Part shown: one piece after another, positions 1 through 9,600 of the stretch
Numbering within the stretch: position 1 is the stretch's first letter
Layout of the letters: each line of letters starts with the position of its first letter
Assembly: GCA_903926385.1 (NCBI GenBank)
Contig: CAIYIS010000059.1
Span: 1 to 64,000, forward strand
DNA: 64,000 nucleotides
Direction: 5' to 3'
From: an uncultured Bacteroidota bacterium
Lineage (GTDB): Bacteria; Bacteroidota; Bacteroidia; 2-12-FULL-35-15
The notes under the pieces: model-generated
Databases searched by the model: none
Seen by the model: the letters and a program-made list of their open reading frames with translations, nothing else
What the model was told of the DNA's origin: nothing
Made by a program: the position numbers and the translations under genes

Positions 1-30
1 GTGAAATTAAAAGAAGAGAAAATAAATTAA
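1..30 (+). CDS. 3' end of an upstream gene (partial)
   Basis: The first nine codons are open in frame 1 and end in TAA at 28-30, 12 bases before the next ATG. VorBAC-type oxidoreductases often have a small ferredoxin subunit gene just upstream, so this may be the tail of such a gene, but the visible residues (VKLKEEKIN) carry no diagnostic motif. Confidence 0.35.
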   Translation: MKLKEEKIN

Positions 31-42
31 TACAAAATAAAC

Positions 43-1149
43 ATGAAGGATATCAGATTAATGAAAGGTAACGAAGCCATTGCCGAAGGCGTGATTCGTG
101 CCGGATGTGACGGTTATTTCGGTTATCCCATTACTCCGCAATCGGAAGTATTGGAATACTTAATGGCCACCAAAACAAAGGAACGAACAGGAATGATAAC
201 CATGCAAGCCGAAAGCGAAATTGCATCTATTCACATGGTGTATGGAGGTGCTGCTGCCGGCAAACGCGTGATGACATCGTCTTCGAGCCCGGGTATTAGT
301 TTAATGCAGGAAGGAATTTCGTTTATGGCGGGAACTGAATTACCATGTTTACTTTTAAATGTGGTTAGAGGAGGACCAGGACTAGGAACTATTCAACCTT
401 CGCAGTCGGATTATTTTCAGGCGGTGAAAGGGGGAGGACATGGGGACTACAAAATGATAGTGCTTGCTCCTGCATCAGTTCAGGAAATGTACGACTTTGC
501 AAAATTAGGTTTCGAACTTGCTTTCAAACACCGTATACAAGTGATGGTTTTATCTGACGGAGCAATTGGTCAGATGATGGAGAAAGTGGAATTGGATGAA
601 CAAGTTCCTCGCTGGACAGATGCTGAAATTGTAAAAATGCATCCTTGGGCTACTACCGGAAAGACACCAAACAGGGAGCGAAACATTATTACTTCGCTTG
701 ATTTGAATCCTGTGAAACAAGAAATCATTAACATCAATCTTCAAAAGAAATTTAAACACATTGAAGAAACCGAAGTGCGTTTTGAACGCATAATGTGTGA
801 TGATGCCGAATACTTATTTGTTGCATACGGTTCGAGTGCTCGTATTTGCCAAAAAGCAGTGATGCTGGGCAGAGAGCGCGGAATAAAAGTTGGTTTGCTT
901 CGTCCTATCACTTTGTTTCCTTACCCTACACATGAATTAGCAAAACTTGCTAAACAAGTAAAAGGAATGCTTTCGGTAGAAATGAGTGCAGGACAAATGG
1001 TGGAAGATGTAAGACTTTCGGTAAACGGTGCTGTTCCGGTGGAACATTACGGACGCTTAGGAGGAATTATGCCTGCACCGGATGAAGTATTAAATGTTCT
1101 TGAAAATAAATTTATAAAAAATAAAAATTATGAGCTACATACCCACTAG
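43..1149 (+). CDS. vorB: 2-oxoacid:ferredoxin oxidoreductase, alpha subunit (VorB type)
   Basis: This 368-aa protein is the alpha subunit of a 2-oxoacid:ferredoxin oxidoreductase, which decarboxylates a 2-oxoacid to acyl-CoA and reduces ferredoxin. It has the pyrimidine-binding domain opening MKGNEAIAEGVIRAG then GYPITPQSE (about residues 27-35), the GGPGLGTIQPSQSD stretch near 110-125, and a transketolase-C-like region after about 255. Its length and N-terminus match proteins usually named 3-methyl-2-oxobutanoate dehydrogenase VorB. Substrate preference (branched-chain versus 2-oxoglutarate) cannot be fixed by reading alone. The gene overlaps vorA by 20 bases, so the two are cotranscribed. 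The ATG at 43 follows an A-rich leader. Confidence 0.9.
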   Translation: MKDIRLMKGNEAIAEGVIRAGCDGYFGYPITPQSEVLEYLMATKTKERTGMITMQAESEIASIHMVYGGAAAGKRVMTSSSSPGISLMQEGISFMAGTELPCLLLNVVRGGPGLGTIQPSQSDYFQAVKGGGHGDYKMIVLAPASVQEMYDFAKLGFELAFKHRIQVMVLSDGAIGQMMEKVELDEQVPRWTDAEIVKMHPWATTGKTPNRERNIITSLDLNPVKQEIININLQKKFKHIEETEVRFERIMCDDAEYLFVAYGSSARICQKAVMLGRERGIKVGLLRPITLFPYPTHELAKLAKQVKGMLSVEMSAGQMVEDVRLSVNGAVPVEHYGRLGGIMPAPDEVLNVLENKFIKNKNYELHTH

Positions 1150-1909
1150 AGAAGAAATAATAGAAGACCACGACAATGTGGTTTATGAGAGAACCTGCTT
1201 ATTAACCGACAATGCGCTTTCGTATTGCCCGGGATGCGGACATGGCACTGCTCATCGTTTGATTATGGAAGTGATTGAGGAAATGAATTTGCAGGCCGAC
1301 ACCATTGGTGTAGCTCCTGTGGGTTGTTCGGTGCTGGCTTATGACTTTATGAATATTGACATGCAACAAGCCGCACACGGTAGAGCTCCTGCTGTAGCAA
1401 CTGGCATCAAAAGACTTTATCCAAATAAATTTGTCTTTACTTACCAAGGCGATGGAGACCTTGCTGCTATTGGCACAGGAGAAACTTTGCATGCTTGCAA
1501 CAGAGGAGAAAACATTACTGTGTTTTTTGTAAACAATGGAATATACGGTATGACAGGAGGACAAATGGCACCTACTACATTGCCGAATATGAAAACGGCT
1601 ACTTCTCCTTTTGGACGGGATACTGAAACAATGGGACACCCGCTGAAAATAACAGAACTAGTGTCTCACTTGCCGGGAACTTATTTTGTTTCGCGTCAAT
1701 CGGTGCACACACCGGCTAATGTGCGTAAAGCAAAAAAAGCAATTGAAAAAGCTATTCAATATCAGAAGCTGAATAAGGGTTTGTGCTTTGTAGAAATTGT
1801 TTCGAATTGCAACTCGGGATGGAAAATGACTCCATTGGAATCGAATAAATGGATGGAGGAAAACATGTTTCCGTTTTATCCTTTAGGGGATATTAAAGTT
1901 CCGAAGTAG
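1130..1909 (+). CDS. vorA: 2-oxoacid:ferredoxin oxidoreductase, beta (TPP-binding) subunit
   Basis: This 259-aa cytoplasmic protein is the thiamine-diphosphate-binding subunit partnering VorB. Visible are the CPGCGHGTAHR motif (33-43), which opens this family, and the TPP/Mg motif GDGDLAAIG (107-115) closing with NN at 135-136. No ferredoxin domain is fused to it, so the 4Fe-4S subunit must be separate, presumably upstream of the window. The start lies inside the end of vorB. About 155 bases of degenerate repeat DNA separate it from vorC, an odd break in what should be a tight operon. Confidence 0.9.
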   Translation: MSYIPTREEIIEDHDNVVYERTCLLTDNALSYCPGCGHGTAHRLIMEVIEEMNLQADTIGVAPVGCSVLAYDFMNIDMQQAAHGRAPAVATGIKRLYPNKFVFTYQGDGDLAAIGTGETLHACNRGENITVFFVNNGIYGMTGGQMAPTTLPNMKTATSPFGRDTETMGHPLKITELVSHLPGTYFVSRQSVHTPANVRKAKKAIEKAIQYQKLNKGLCFVEIVSNCNSGWKMTPLESNKWMEENMFPFYPLGDIKVPK

Positions 1910-2000
1910 ACCTCACCCCTGCGCACAGTCTGGCTCAAACAGCCACTGGCTGTTTGCCCTCCCCTCTCCACAAGATAGGGGGTAGCAAGTGAGAAACTTA
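1910..2000 (+). repeat. Degenerate CT-rich palindromic repeat (REP-like)
   Basis: The vorA-vorC gap starts with cctcacccctg and contains cctcccctctccacaagatag, a relative of the ccctctcc...gagaggg palindromes at 9829 and 12383. An inner hairpin forms from aaacagcca and tggctgttt. It looks like an inserted, decayed dispersed element inside the operon. Confidence 0.6.
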
Positions 2001-2064
2001 AAGGGATAGAGTGAAAAAGGATTGTTTTTAATAGAGAATTTTCAAATTTTAAAAATATAATAAA

Positions 2065-2619
2065 ATGACAGAAGAAATAATTATTGCCGGATTTGGAGGA
2101 CAAGGTGTTTTGTCGATGGGAAAAATCCTTGCGTATGCAGGCATGATGCAAAATAAGGAAGTGAGCTGGTTTCCTTCGTATGGACCGGAAATGCGCGGAG
2201 GTACAGCGAATGTAACGGTTATCATCAGCGATGAACGTATCAGTAGTCCGATATTAAATAAATTCGATACCGCTATTATTCTTAATCAGCAATCGATGGA
2301 TAAGTTTGAGAACTCTGTAAAAAAAGGAGGTGTATTGATTTACGACCCGAACGGAATTGTACGTCATCCTGAAAGAACAGATATCAACATTTACACGATT
2401 GATGCGGCTGATGAGGCAGCCAAGTTGGGTTTAAAAAAAGTGTTCAACATGATTGTGCTTGGAGCTTTCCTTAAACTGAAACCATTGATTGAACCTGAAT
2501 ACATGCGTAAAGGATTAGAAAAATCGTTGCCGCTGCGCCATCATGGTATGATTCCGGAAAATGAAAAAGCAATTGAACTGGGAAAAAGCAAGGTGCATGA
2601 GATGCTGGTGTTGAGCTAA
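2065..2619 (+). CDS. vorC: 2-oxoacid:acceptor oxidoreductase, gamma subunit
   Basis: This 184-aa protein is the gamma subunit (POR_N-type Rossmann-like domain) of the Vor complex. It begins MTEEIIIAGFGGQGVLSMGKIL, with the GFGGQG loop typical of this family, and has the YGPEMRGGTANV segment near 50-60. It completes the alpha-beta-gamma set with the two upstream genes. The 57-base gap to the next gene contains two direct copies of agcgaatag. The A-rich leader aaaaatataataaaatg supports the ATG at 2065. Confidence 0.9.
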   Translation: MTEEIIIAGFGGQGVLSMGKILAYAGMMQNKEVSWFPSYGPEMRGGTANVTVIISDERISSPILNKFDTAIILNQQSMDKFENSVKKGGVLIYDPNGIVRHPERTDINIYTIDAADEAAKLGLKKVFNMIVLGAFLKLKPLIEPEYMRKGLEKSLPLRHHGMIPENEKAIELGKSKVHEMLVLS

Positions 2620-2676
2620 GGCAGCGAATAGCGATTAGCCAATAGCGAATAGAATTAAGGAATAAATTTTAAAAAA

Positions 2677-3060
2677 ATGAAAGTACTATTAGCAAAACCA
2701 GGCCTTGACGGGCACGATGTAGGGGTTAAAGTGTTAGCTCACGGATTGATTGAAGCGGGATTTCAGGTGGTGTACACAGGTCTTCGGAAAACGATTGAGG
2801 AGATTGTGGATATGGCTGTAGCCAACAAGGCAGATATTATCGGAATGTCTATATTGTCGGGGACACACCTTGTGCTGGCTAATAAAATGAAGGAGGTACA
2901 GGAGGAAAGGAAACTGAACATTCCATGGTTTGTAGGTGGTAATATACCTGCGAAGGATATTGAAGAACTGAAACGAATTGGTGCTTCGCAGGCATTTGCT
3001 ACGGGAAGTAAAGTGGCAGATGTGGTGAAGTATTTTAATACGATGAAGGTGTCTGCTTAA
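2677..3060 (+). CDS. B12-binding small subunit of an acyl-CoA mutase
   Basis: This 127-aa protein is a stand-alone cobalamin-binding domain of the methylmalonyl-CoA mutase family. The DxHxxG motif that supplies the lower-axial histidine is seen as DGHDVG at residues 11-16, and the later SILSGTH stretch (about 64-70) and the GG near 87 match the cobalamin-tail pocket. Its size fits IcmB/HcmB-type or archaeal small subunits. It lies 18 bases upstream of the catalytic subunit, so the two form one heteromeric mutase. Confidence 0.9.
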   Translation: MKVLLAKPGLDGHDVGVKVLAHGLIEAGFQVVYTGLRKTIEEIVDMAVANKADIIGMSILSGTHLVLANKMKEVQEERKLNIPWFVGGNIPAKDIEELKRIGASQAFATGSKVADVVKYFNTMKVSA

Positions 3061-3078
3061 TTTTTTTAATAATAAAAC

Positions 3079-4713
3079 ATGGACGATACAAAAACAAAAA
3101 CCGCAAAAGGAAAAACGGCAAAAGAACTAAATGTGAAACCTGTTTATCTGGAATCGGGGTTGGAAGTGAACCCTGTTTACACGGCTGATGATACTAAAAA
3201 CTCGGGGATAGAAAAGGAGATGCCGGGGGAATATCCGTTTACGAGAGGGATACACCCAACGATGTACAGAAACAAACCTTTTACGATACGGCAATATGCG
3301 GGATTTGCTTCGCCTGAAGAAACGAATGAGCGATTTCAGTTTTTGATAGAAAACGGACAAACTGGCTTGAATGTGGCGTTTGACTTGCCGACTCAATGCG
3401 GGCTGGATTCGGACGATGCGAGGGCTTTTGGAGAAGTGGGCAGAGTGGGGATGTCGATAGATACGCTGGCTGATTTTGAAATCGCATTTAAGAATATTGA
3501 TTTGGATAAGATAACGGTATCGCTTACAATAAACGGTACTGCAATAATTCTGATAGCAATGTATATTGCGATGGCAGAGAAGGCGGGATATGATATTTCG
3601 AAGTTGAGAGGGACTGCGCAGAATGATATACTGAAAGAATTTATAGGAAGAGGGACATGGATTTTTCCAGTGGATAAATCGGTGAAGCTGGTTGTAGATA
3701 CTATAGAGTATTGCGCGCATCATGTACCGAAATATAGTCCGGTGAGTGTGTGCGGTTATCATATTCGCGAAAGCGGTGCTAACCCGATACAAGAAATGGC
3801 TTATGCTTTTTGTATTGCAAAAGCATATACTGACGGTGCTTTGGAAAGAGGAATAACGATAGATGATTTTGCATCGCGCTTATCATTCAACTTTGATATT
3901 TACGGTAACTTGTTTGAGCAAGTGGCTAAGTTTAGAGGAGGAAGAAGGTTGTGGGCAAAAATCATAAGAGAAGAATATCATGCGAAAAAAGATAGCTCGT
4001 GCTGGTTGCGCATGATTGCTGGCGGTGGCGGAGGAGGATTGACCAAAGAGCAACCTGAAAATAATATTGTGAGAAGTGCGTATTATGCTTTGATCAGTGC
4101 ATTGTCGGGAACACAAACGATGGCGCTGTGCAGCTATGATGAAGCGTATACCATACCCACGGAACATTCGGCAGAGATATCTTTGCGCACGATGCAGATT
4201 ATGATTCATGAAATGGGAATATGCGATACGGTTGACCCGTTGGGTGGTTCTTATTATGTGGAAGCTTTGACGGATAAATTTGAAGAGGAAATAAAAAGAG
4301 AAATGAAAACGGTGGAGAAATGGGATGGGATAGTGAATGCTGTGGCAACCGGAAAAATTCAGGAGTCGGTTTCGAAACAGGCATACGCAAGAGAAATGGG
4401 AATGCAAACCGGAAAAGTGCCGAAGGTGGGTGTAAATATTTTTACGAGAGAAGAAGAATCGAAAGATGTGGAGTTTCATCCGTACGACCCGAAAGGAGCG
4501 GATGTTCAGATAGAGAAACTGAAAAAGATAAAGGCAGGAAGAAATAACGAAAAAGTAAAATTGTGTTTGGCACAAGTTAAGCAAGATGCAATAGACAATA
4601 AAAATTTGATGCCTTCGATAATTGCAGCGGTGAAAGAATATTGCACAGTGGGTGAAATAGTGACTGCAATGAAAGAGGAGTACGGAGAGTTTAAGGAGCC
4701 AATCTTCTTTTAA
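3079..4713 (+). CDS. B12-dependent acyl-CoA mutase, large (catalytic) subunit
   Basis: This 544-aa TIM-barrel subunit belongs to the methylmalonyl-CoA mutase family and lacks its own B12 domain. It contains TIRQYAGF (69-76), AFDLPTQCGLDSD (100-112), KEFIGRGTWIFP (186-197) and CGYHIRESG (about 225-233). The two residues known to set specificity are Tyr73 and Arg191 here, the methylmalonyl-CoA mutase pair (Tyr89/Arg207 in Propionibacterium), not the Phe/Gln reported for isobutyryl-CoA mutase or the Ile of 2-hydroxyisobutyryl-CoA mutase. The split architecture and TQCG segment resemble archaeal-type mutases. No epimerase or MeaB-like chaperone gene is in the window. The exact substrate remains open. 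Confidence 0.88.
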   Translation: MDDTKTKTAKGKTAKELNVKPVYLESGLEVNPVYTADDTKNSGIEKEMPGEYPFTRGIHPTMYRNKPFTIRQYAGFASPEETNERFQFLIENGQTGLNVAFDLPTQCGLDSDDARAFGEVGRVGMSIDTLADFEIAFKNIDLDKITVSLTINGTAIILIAMYIAMAEKAGYDISKLRGTAQNDILKEFIGRGTWIFPVDKSVKLVVDTIEYCAHHVPKYSPVSVCGYHIRESGANPIQEMAYAFCIAKAYTDGALERGITIDDFASRLSFNFDIYGNLFEQVAKFRGGRRLWAKIIREEYHAKKDSSCWLRMIAGGGGGGLTKEQPENNIVRSAYYALISALSGTQTMALCSYDEAYTIPTEHSAEISLRTMQIMIHEMGICDTVDPLGGSYYVEALTDKFEEEIKREMKTVEKWDGIVNAVATGKIQESVSKQAYAREMGMQTGKVPKVGVNIFTREEESKDVEFHPYDPKGADVQIEKLKKIKAGRNNEKVKLCLAQVKQDAIDNKNLMPSIIAAVKEYCTVGEIVTAMKEEYGEFKEPIFF

Positions 4714-4714
4714 C

Positions 4715-5014
4715 TATTTACGAAATACGAATTTTACGAATATACGAATAGTGGGACTTTACGAAATACTTGACTTTACGAAATACGAATCTTACGAATA
4801 TACGAATAGTGGGACTTTACAAAATACTTGACTTTACGAAATACGAATGGTACGAATATACGAATAGAGGAGCTTTACAAAATACTGGACTTTACGAAAT
4901 ACGAATTGTACGAATATACGAATAGTTGGATTTTACGAAATACGAATATACGAATAGAGGAACTTTACCAAATACGGGACTTTACGAAATAGGAATTGTA
5001 AGAATTTACGAATA
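4715..5014 (+). repeat. 58-bp tandem repeats, left arm of the GxxExxY cassette
   Basis: Three 58-bp units and further shortened ones are built from tttacgaaatacgaat, tacgaatatacgaata and a short linker such as gtgggactttac. Units differ by a few bases and there are no unique spacers. The copy at 4774-4807 matches, inverted, the DNA at 5430-5464 on the far side of the nuclease gene with about one mismatch and one extra base. The same words recur within the gene at 15275-17722. Confidence 0.9.
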
Positions 5015-5023
5015 TTGAAAGTG

Positions 5024-5437
5024 ATGACAAACTCAAAATTAAGAAGAGAAGATTTAGTTTATCCTGAATTATGCTTTAAGATTGTTGGGGTTTTGTTTGA
5101 AGTGTATAATGAGCTTGGATATGGGCATAGTGAGAAGGTATATCAAAAAGCAGTTGCAATAGCTTTAAAAAATGCAGGATTAAAATTTACAGAACAGAAA
5201 TATTATCCTTTGATGTTTCAAGGAGAAAAAATTGGAAGTGGATACTTTGATTTTATTGTAGAAGAAATAATTGTTTTGGAATTGAAAAAAGGAGACCGAT
5301 TTGTGAAGGCACATATTGACCAAGTGAATGAGTATTTAGTTTCGAATAAGTTGAAACTTGGCATTCTTGTCTATTTTGCCCCGAGAAACCTGCATTACAA
5401 AAGAATAGTAAACATTGAAGGAGAAGCCAATTCGTAA
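5024..5437 (+). CDS. GxxExxY family protein (PD-(D/E)XK nuclease-like)
   Basis: Starting at the ATG at 5024 the protein has 137 aa; in-frame TTG (5015) and GTG (5021) codons precede it. The name-giving motif reads GHSEKVY (34-40 from this ATG), after LGYG. A nuclease-like core follows: FDF with an aspartate near residue 76, then VLELKK with Glu/Lys near 86-88, matching the D...ExK pattern of PD-(D/E)XK folds. The family has no established function. The gene is wedged between the mutase and the CoA-transferase and is bracketed by inverted-repeat arms, so it looks like an inserted cassette and not part of the catabolic pathway. Confidence 0.85.
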   Translation: MTNSKLRREDLVYPELCFKIVGVLFEVYNELGYGHSEKVYQKAVAIALKNAGLKFTEQKYYPLMFQGEKIGSGYFDFIVEEIIVLELKKGDRFVKAHIDQVNEYLVSNKLKLGILVYFAPRNLHYKRIVNIEGEANS

Positions 5438-5464
5438 ATTCGTAAGATTCGTATTTCGTAAAAG
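5430..5464 (-). repeat. Right inverted arm of the GxxExxY cassette
   Basis: The bases from the nuclease stop codon to the base before the CoA-transferase ATG are the reverse complement of one left-arm unit (cttttacgaaatacgaat when read on -). Arms in opposite orientation on both sides of the gene are what an inverted-repeat-bounded element would show. The CoA-transferase leader therefore lies inside the repeat. Confidence 0.85.
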
Positions 5465-6670
5465 ATGATTGACAAAAAGAGAATAACGGTTTTAAGTTTG
5501 GAACAAGCTTTGGCTTTGCCCTTTGCTACTGAACGGATGGTGCATCAGGGATGGCGGGTGATACGACTGGAGACTCCTGCGGAAGAAGGGGGAGGAAATG
5601 CCGGTGACCCGAATCGTTATATAGGTGCTGACTCGGGGTTTCATGATTTACATTCCTACTACATTGCTCCAAACATAGGCAAAGAAGGCATCACTATTAA
5701 CTTAAAAAAGAAAGAAGGACAGGAACTTTTATTGAAGATAATAAAAGAACTAAAGGTGGATGTGTTTATGTGTAACACATTGCCGAAACGATACAAACAA
5801 CTGGGAATTGATTTTGAGACATTGAAACAAGCCAACCCTGAACTTATCTGGTGCAGCATATCGGCTATGGGGCCTGATTATCCTAACAGTGCTGGGTACG
5901 ACCCGGCATTGCAGGCATTGATGGGTTATACCTATCTGACAGGAGAACCCAGCGGAAAACCTGTTCCGTGCGGCATTCCGATTATTGATTTGAAAGCAGG
6001 TGATGAAGCATTTATGCAAGTGTTACTGGCTATGCTTGAAAAGAAACCGGGAGGAAAAGAAATTTTTATTTCGATGGCGCAATGTGCGGCAAGTTGGTTG
6101 ATTACTGCTTTGCCTCAATTGGAATTTGTGGAACGGGACGCTGATTTATTTACAAGAAGCGGTAACGAACACCGAAGTTTTATTCCTTGCAATGTATATC
6201 CAACAAAAGATGGAATGGTGTATCTGGCTATTGGCAATGATTTGCAATGGGCTAAATTTTGTTCGTTGGCAGGATTTGAAAAATTGGGTAATGCAGAACG
6301 CAAAACCAATATGGGAAGGATGAAGGAAAAGGAAACAATCTATGCAGAGATTGGAAGCCTGACTGCGAATTATACTACAAAAGAATTTACCACATTATGT
6401 TTGAGTATTAACCTTTCGGTGTCGCCTGTAAACTCGATTAAAGATGTTGCCTCCTTAGATTTCATTTCGAAAGAAATGCTGAAAACAAAAATGCCGAATG
6501 GAAAAACAGTTTCGTTGTTTCCTTCGTCAATGGCAACTGATTATTTGAAATCGAAAGACAATATGCTGAGTTGCGCACCGAGGTTAGGAGAACAAAATAG
6601 CAAGGTGCTATCGGAAGCAGGATTTTCGGAAGAGGAGCAGGCAAAACTAGTAGAGACGCAAGTGATATAA
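5465..6670 (+). CDS. Class III CoA-transferase (CaiB/BaiF family)
   Basis: This 401-aa protein belongs to the formyl-CoA transferase/CaiB family, which moves CoA between carboxylic acids through an enzyme-bound anhydride on an aspartate. The catalytic segment GIPIIDLKAGDEAFM puts that aspartate at 175. The N-terminal VLSLEQALALPFAT and INLKKKEGQELL (about 78-90) segments are typical, and the length is normal. The next gene starts after one base, so they are tightly coupled. Its likely role is to activate an acid of this pathway or release an acid from an acyl-CoA. Substrates cannot be named. Confidence 0.85.
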   Translation: MIDKKRITVLSLEQALALPFATERMVHQGWRVIRLETPAEEGGGNAGDPNRYIGADSGFHDLHSYYIAPNIGKEGITINLKKKEGQELLLKIIKELKVDVFMCNTLPKRYKQLGIDFETLKQANPELIWCSISAMGPDYPNSAGYDPALQALMGYTYLTGEPSGKPVPCGIPIIDLKAGDEAFMQVLLAMLEKKPGGKEIFISMAQCAASWLITALPQLEFVERDADLFTRSGNEHRSFIPCNVYPTKDGMVYLAIGNDLQWAKFCSLAGFEKLGNAERKTNMGRMKEKETIYAEIGSLTANYTTKEFTTLCLSINLSVSPVNSIKDVASLDFISKEMLKTKMPNGKTVSLFPSSMATDYLKSKDNMLSCAPRLGEQNSKVLSEAGFSEEEQAKLVETQVI

Positions 6671-6671
6671 A

Positions 6672-9600
6672 ATGATAGAACGCACCATAAAAATACTGAC
6701 ACCGCATTTGTCGCCACACGAAACGTGTGTGATGGGAAATGAAGGAATAGCACGAGCTGCATTAGAAGCAGGTGTGAATGGTGTGTTCTCGTATCCGGGT
6801 ACACCTTCGACAGAAATTTCGGAAATATTTAATCATGTAACCACGTTTCAGAACGACCCTGTGAATCAGGAAAAATATCCTGACATTACTACCGACCCTG
6901 TTTATTTTGAATACAGCATCAACGAAAAAATAGCGTTGGAAAAAGCAATTGCGTATTCGATAGGAAACCGCAGTGCGATGTGTGTGATGAAAAATGTGGG
7001 AATGAATGTGGCGAGCGATGCGTTGATGTCGGTAACGTATCAGACGATAGGAGCTCCGCTGGTGGTGGTGGTGTGTGATGACCCGGGTTGTCATTCGAGT
7101 TCGAATGAACAGGATTCGCGGTATTGGGGACAAATGGCATCGGTGCCGATGTTTAATCCGGCTACACCTGCTGATGCGTTTGAGATGATAAAGCTGGCGT
7201 TTGAACTTTCGGGAAAAATAAAATTGCCGGTGATTGTAAGGACTACGACTAGGGTTTCGCACACGAGGGGAATAGTGACCTACGGAAACATTCATCATCA
7301 ACACCGAGTTGCGAATTTCGAACGATTGCCTGAGCATATTAATATTCCGGCACGAACAGCGGCTGCGCATACACGATTAATTGATAAACTAAAAAATGAA
7401 AATGTAGTAAAGCTGTTGTCGGAGACGAGCAGGTTAATACTGAATAACCCGAAAGCTAAACTTGGAATTATAACGAGTAGTGTTGCTACTTCGTATATCA
7501 TGGAATTGTTGTATCAAAACAATTGTTCGGAACAGGTATGTGTGCTTTCGCTTGGGATGATTCATCCTTTTCCGGAAAAGGAAGCGTTGGCATTTCTGAA
7601 AAATGATTTTGAGAAAATAGTAATACTGGAAGAACTTGACCCGATTGTAGAAAATGCAGTGAGGACGATAGCACAGAAAAATAATCTTTCGAAAACCATT
7701 TTAGGAAAAGGTTTTGCAGGATTGGTGACAACAGGCGAATTTTCGATTGATTTGCTAAAAGTGGTGCTGGAGGAATTTATGGGAACATCGTTTCGCCCGA
7801 CAGAAAATGTTCCTCTGGAGAATACAGAACTTTATTTAAAAAACCTTCCACCACGACCACCGGCATTGTGTGCGGGATGTCCTCACAGGGCTACATTCTA
7901 TTTATTAAAACTGGCGATACCTCGCGAACAAAGCGAACTGATATTGTGTGGTGATATTGGCTGTTTTGGTTTAGGGGCTTTGCCTCCGCTGAAAATGCTG
8001 GATACCATCAATCACATGGGAATGAGCATTAGCATGGCTCAAGGGTTGTTCGAATCGGCACATACTACGGAGAAGAATAAAAAGGTAGTTGCACTTGTTG
8101 GTGATGGAACTTTTTTTCATTCAGGACTTGCTTCTCTTGTAAATGCAGTTTACACACGGGCAAATATATTGGTGGTGATTTTTGATAACCGGACAACAGG
8201 TATGACGGGGCATCAGGCACACCCGGGAGCATCGCGGCAGCAGAAATATCATGAAATAGATATTCCGCCTTTGTTGAAAGGCTTGGGAGTGGAACTGGTG
8301 GAAACCATTAATCCGTTTAATATTAGGGAGAGTTTTGTGCAACTGAACAAAGCGATGGAGTTTACAGGAGTTTCGGTGGTGATAGCAAAAGCACCTTGTA
8401 TCTTCTTGCCTGATTTTAAAGATAAGATTGATAAAAAAATAAAAATAGAAGTTGACCCAACACGATGCAATCAGTGCGAAAACCATGAAGACATTACGCT
8501 TTCGTGTTCGCGGTGCTATGCTCCTAAAAATAATTTATCGAGAGCAAAGGCTAAACTGATGGCCGAAAATTCGGTGGCAGGTGATGAACAACTTTGCCCG
8601 GCAAACATTTGTAATCACGGATTTTTTAATTCGATATTGGAAGGAGATTATAAATCGGCAGTGGAGATAGTGAGAGATAAAATGCTGTTTGCACGCACCT
8701 GTGGTGCTATCTGTCATCGTCCTTGCGAATTGTTTTCGACACAAAACAATGTGGTGCCGATAAAGAAACTGAAGAAACTGGTGTCATCGATTGACGAAAA
8801 CTTCAGAGACTTTTCGATGCCTATAAAACGTGCGCTGAATGCTGTGAAGAAAAATAAATCGGTGGCTGTAATAGGTGCAGGGCCGGCAGGTTTGAGTGCT
8901 GCCTACGATTTGATACAAACCGGATATACGGTAACTGTTTTTGAAAAAGAAAACAAAGCAGGAGGTATGATTACGTTTGCCATTCCGAATTTCAGAATGG
9001 ATAAAACGGGGTTTGATTACGAAGCCATGCAACTGGAAGCAATGGGTGTGACGTTTAAGTTCAATACGGCATTGGGTAAAGATATTTCGATTGAACAATT
9101 GGCCGGAGGATACGATGCGGTGATAGTTTCGATGGGAATGAATAAATCGAAAACACTGGATGTAATAGAAAATGGAATTGTTGCGACTAAACGAACGGAT
9201 GCGCTTTCGTTTTTAAAACGATTTAATACCAATGAAGAAGTGCTGAAAGGTGCTGCCACCGTACTGGTGATTGGGGGAGGTAATAGTGCGATAGATGCTG
9301 CGCGTTCGGCTAAACGATTGAACGGGGAGAATACAGTTATCGTGTCGTGTATAGAGGATGAGGCTGCGATGCCGGCTTTTGCGGAAGAACTGAAACATGC
9401 AAGGGAAGAAGGAATAGCGTTTTTGTGTAATAGCTTTGTGGAAAGTTGCATGGACGCAGCGGGACGCTACGCCCAACAAAAGGGACAAAACGCCCAACTA
9501 AAGATTAAGCTTAGTTCGTTTGACAGTAAAAAACATTTGAAGGATATACATTGCGATTATGTAATTACGGCTATAGGTCAGGTGAGCGATTTGACTACAT

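Noticed and set aside
4715-5014. CRISPR-like array of 58-bp repeats
   Set aside because: Units are contiguous and differ only by point changes; there are no unique spacers and no cas genes.
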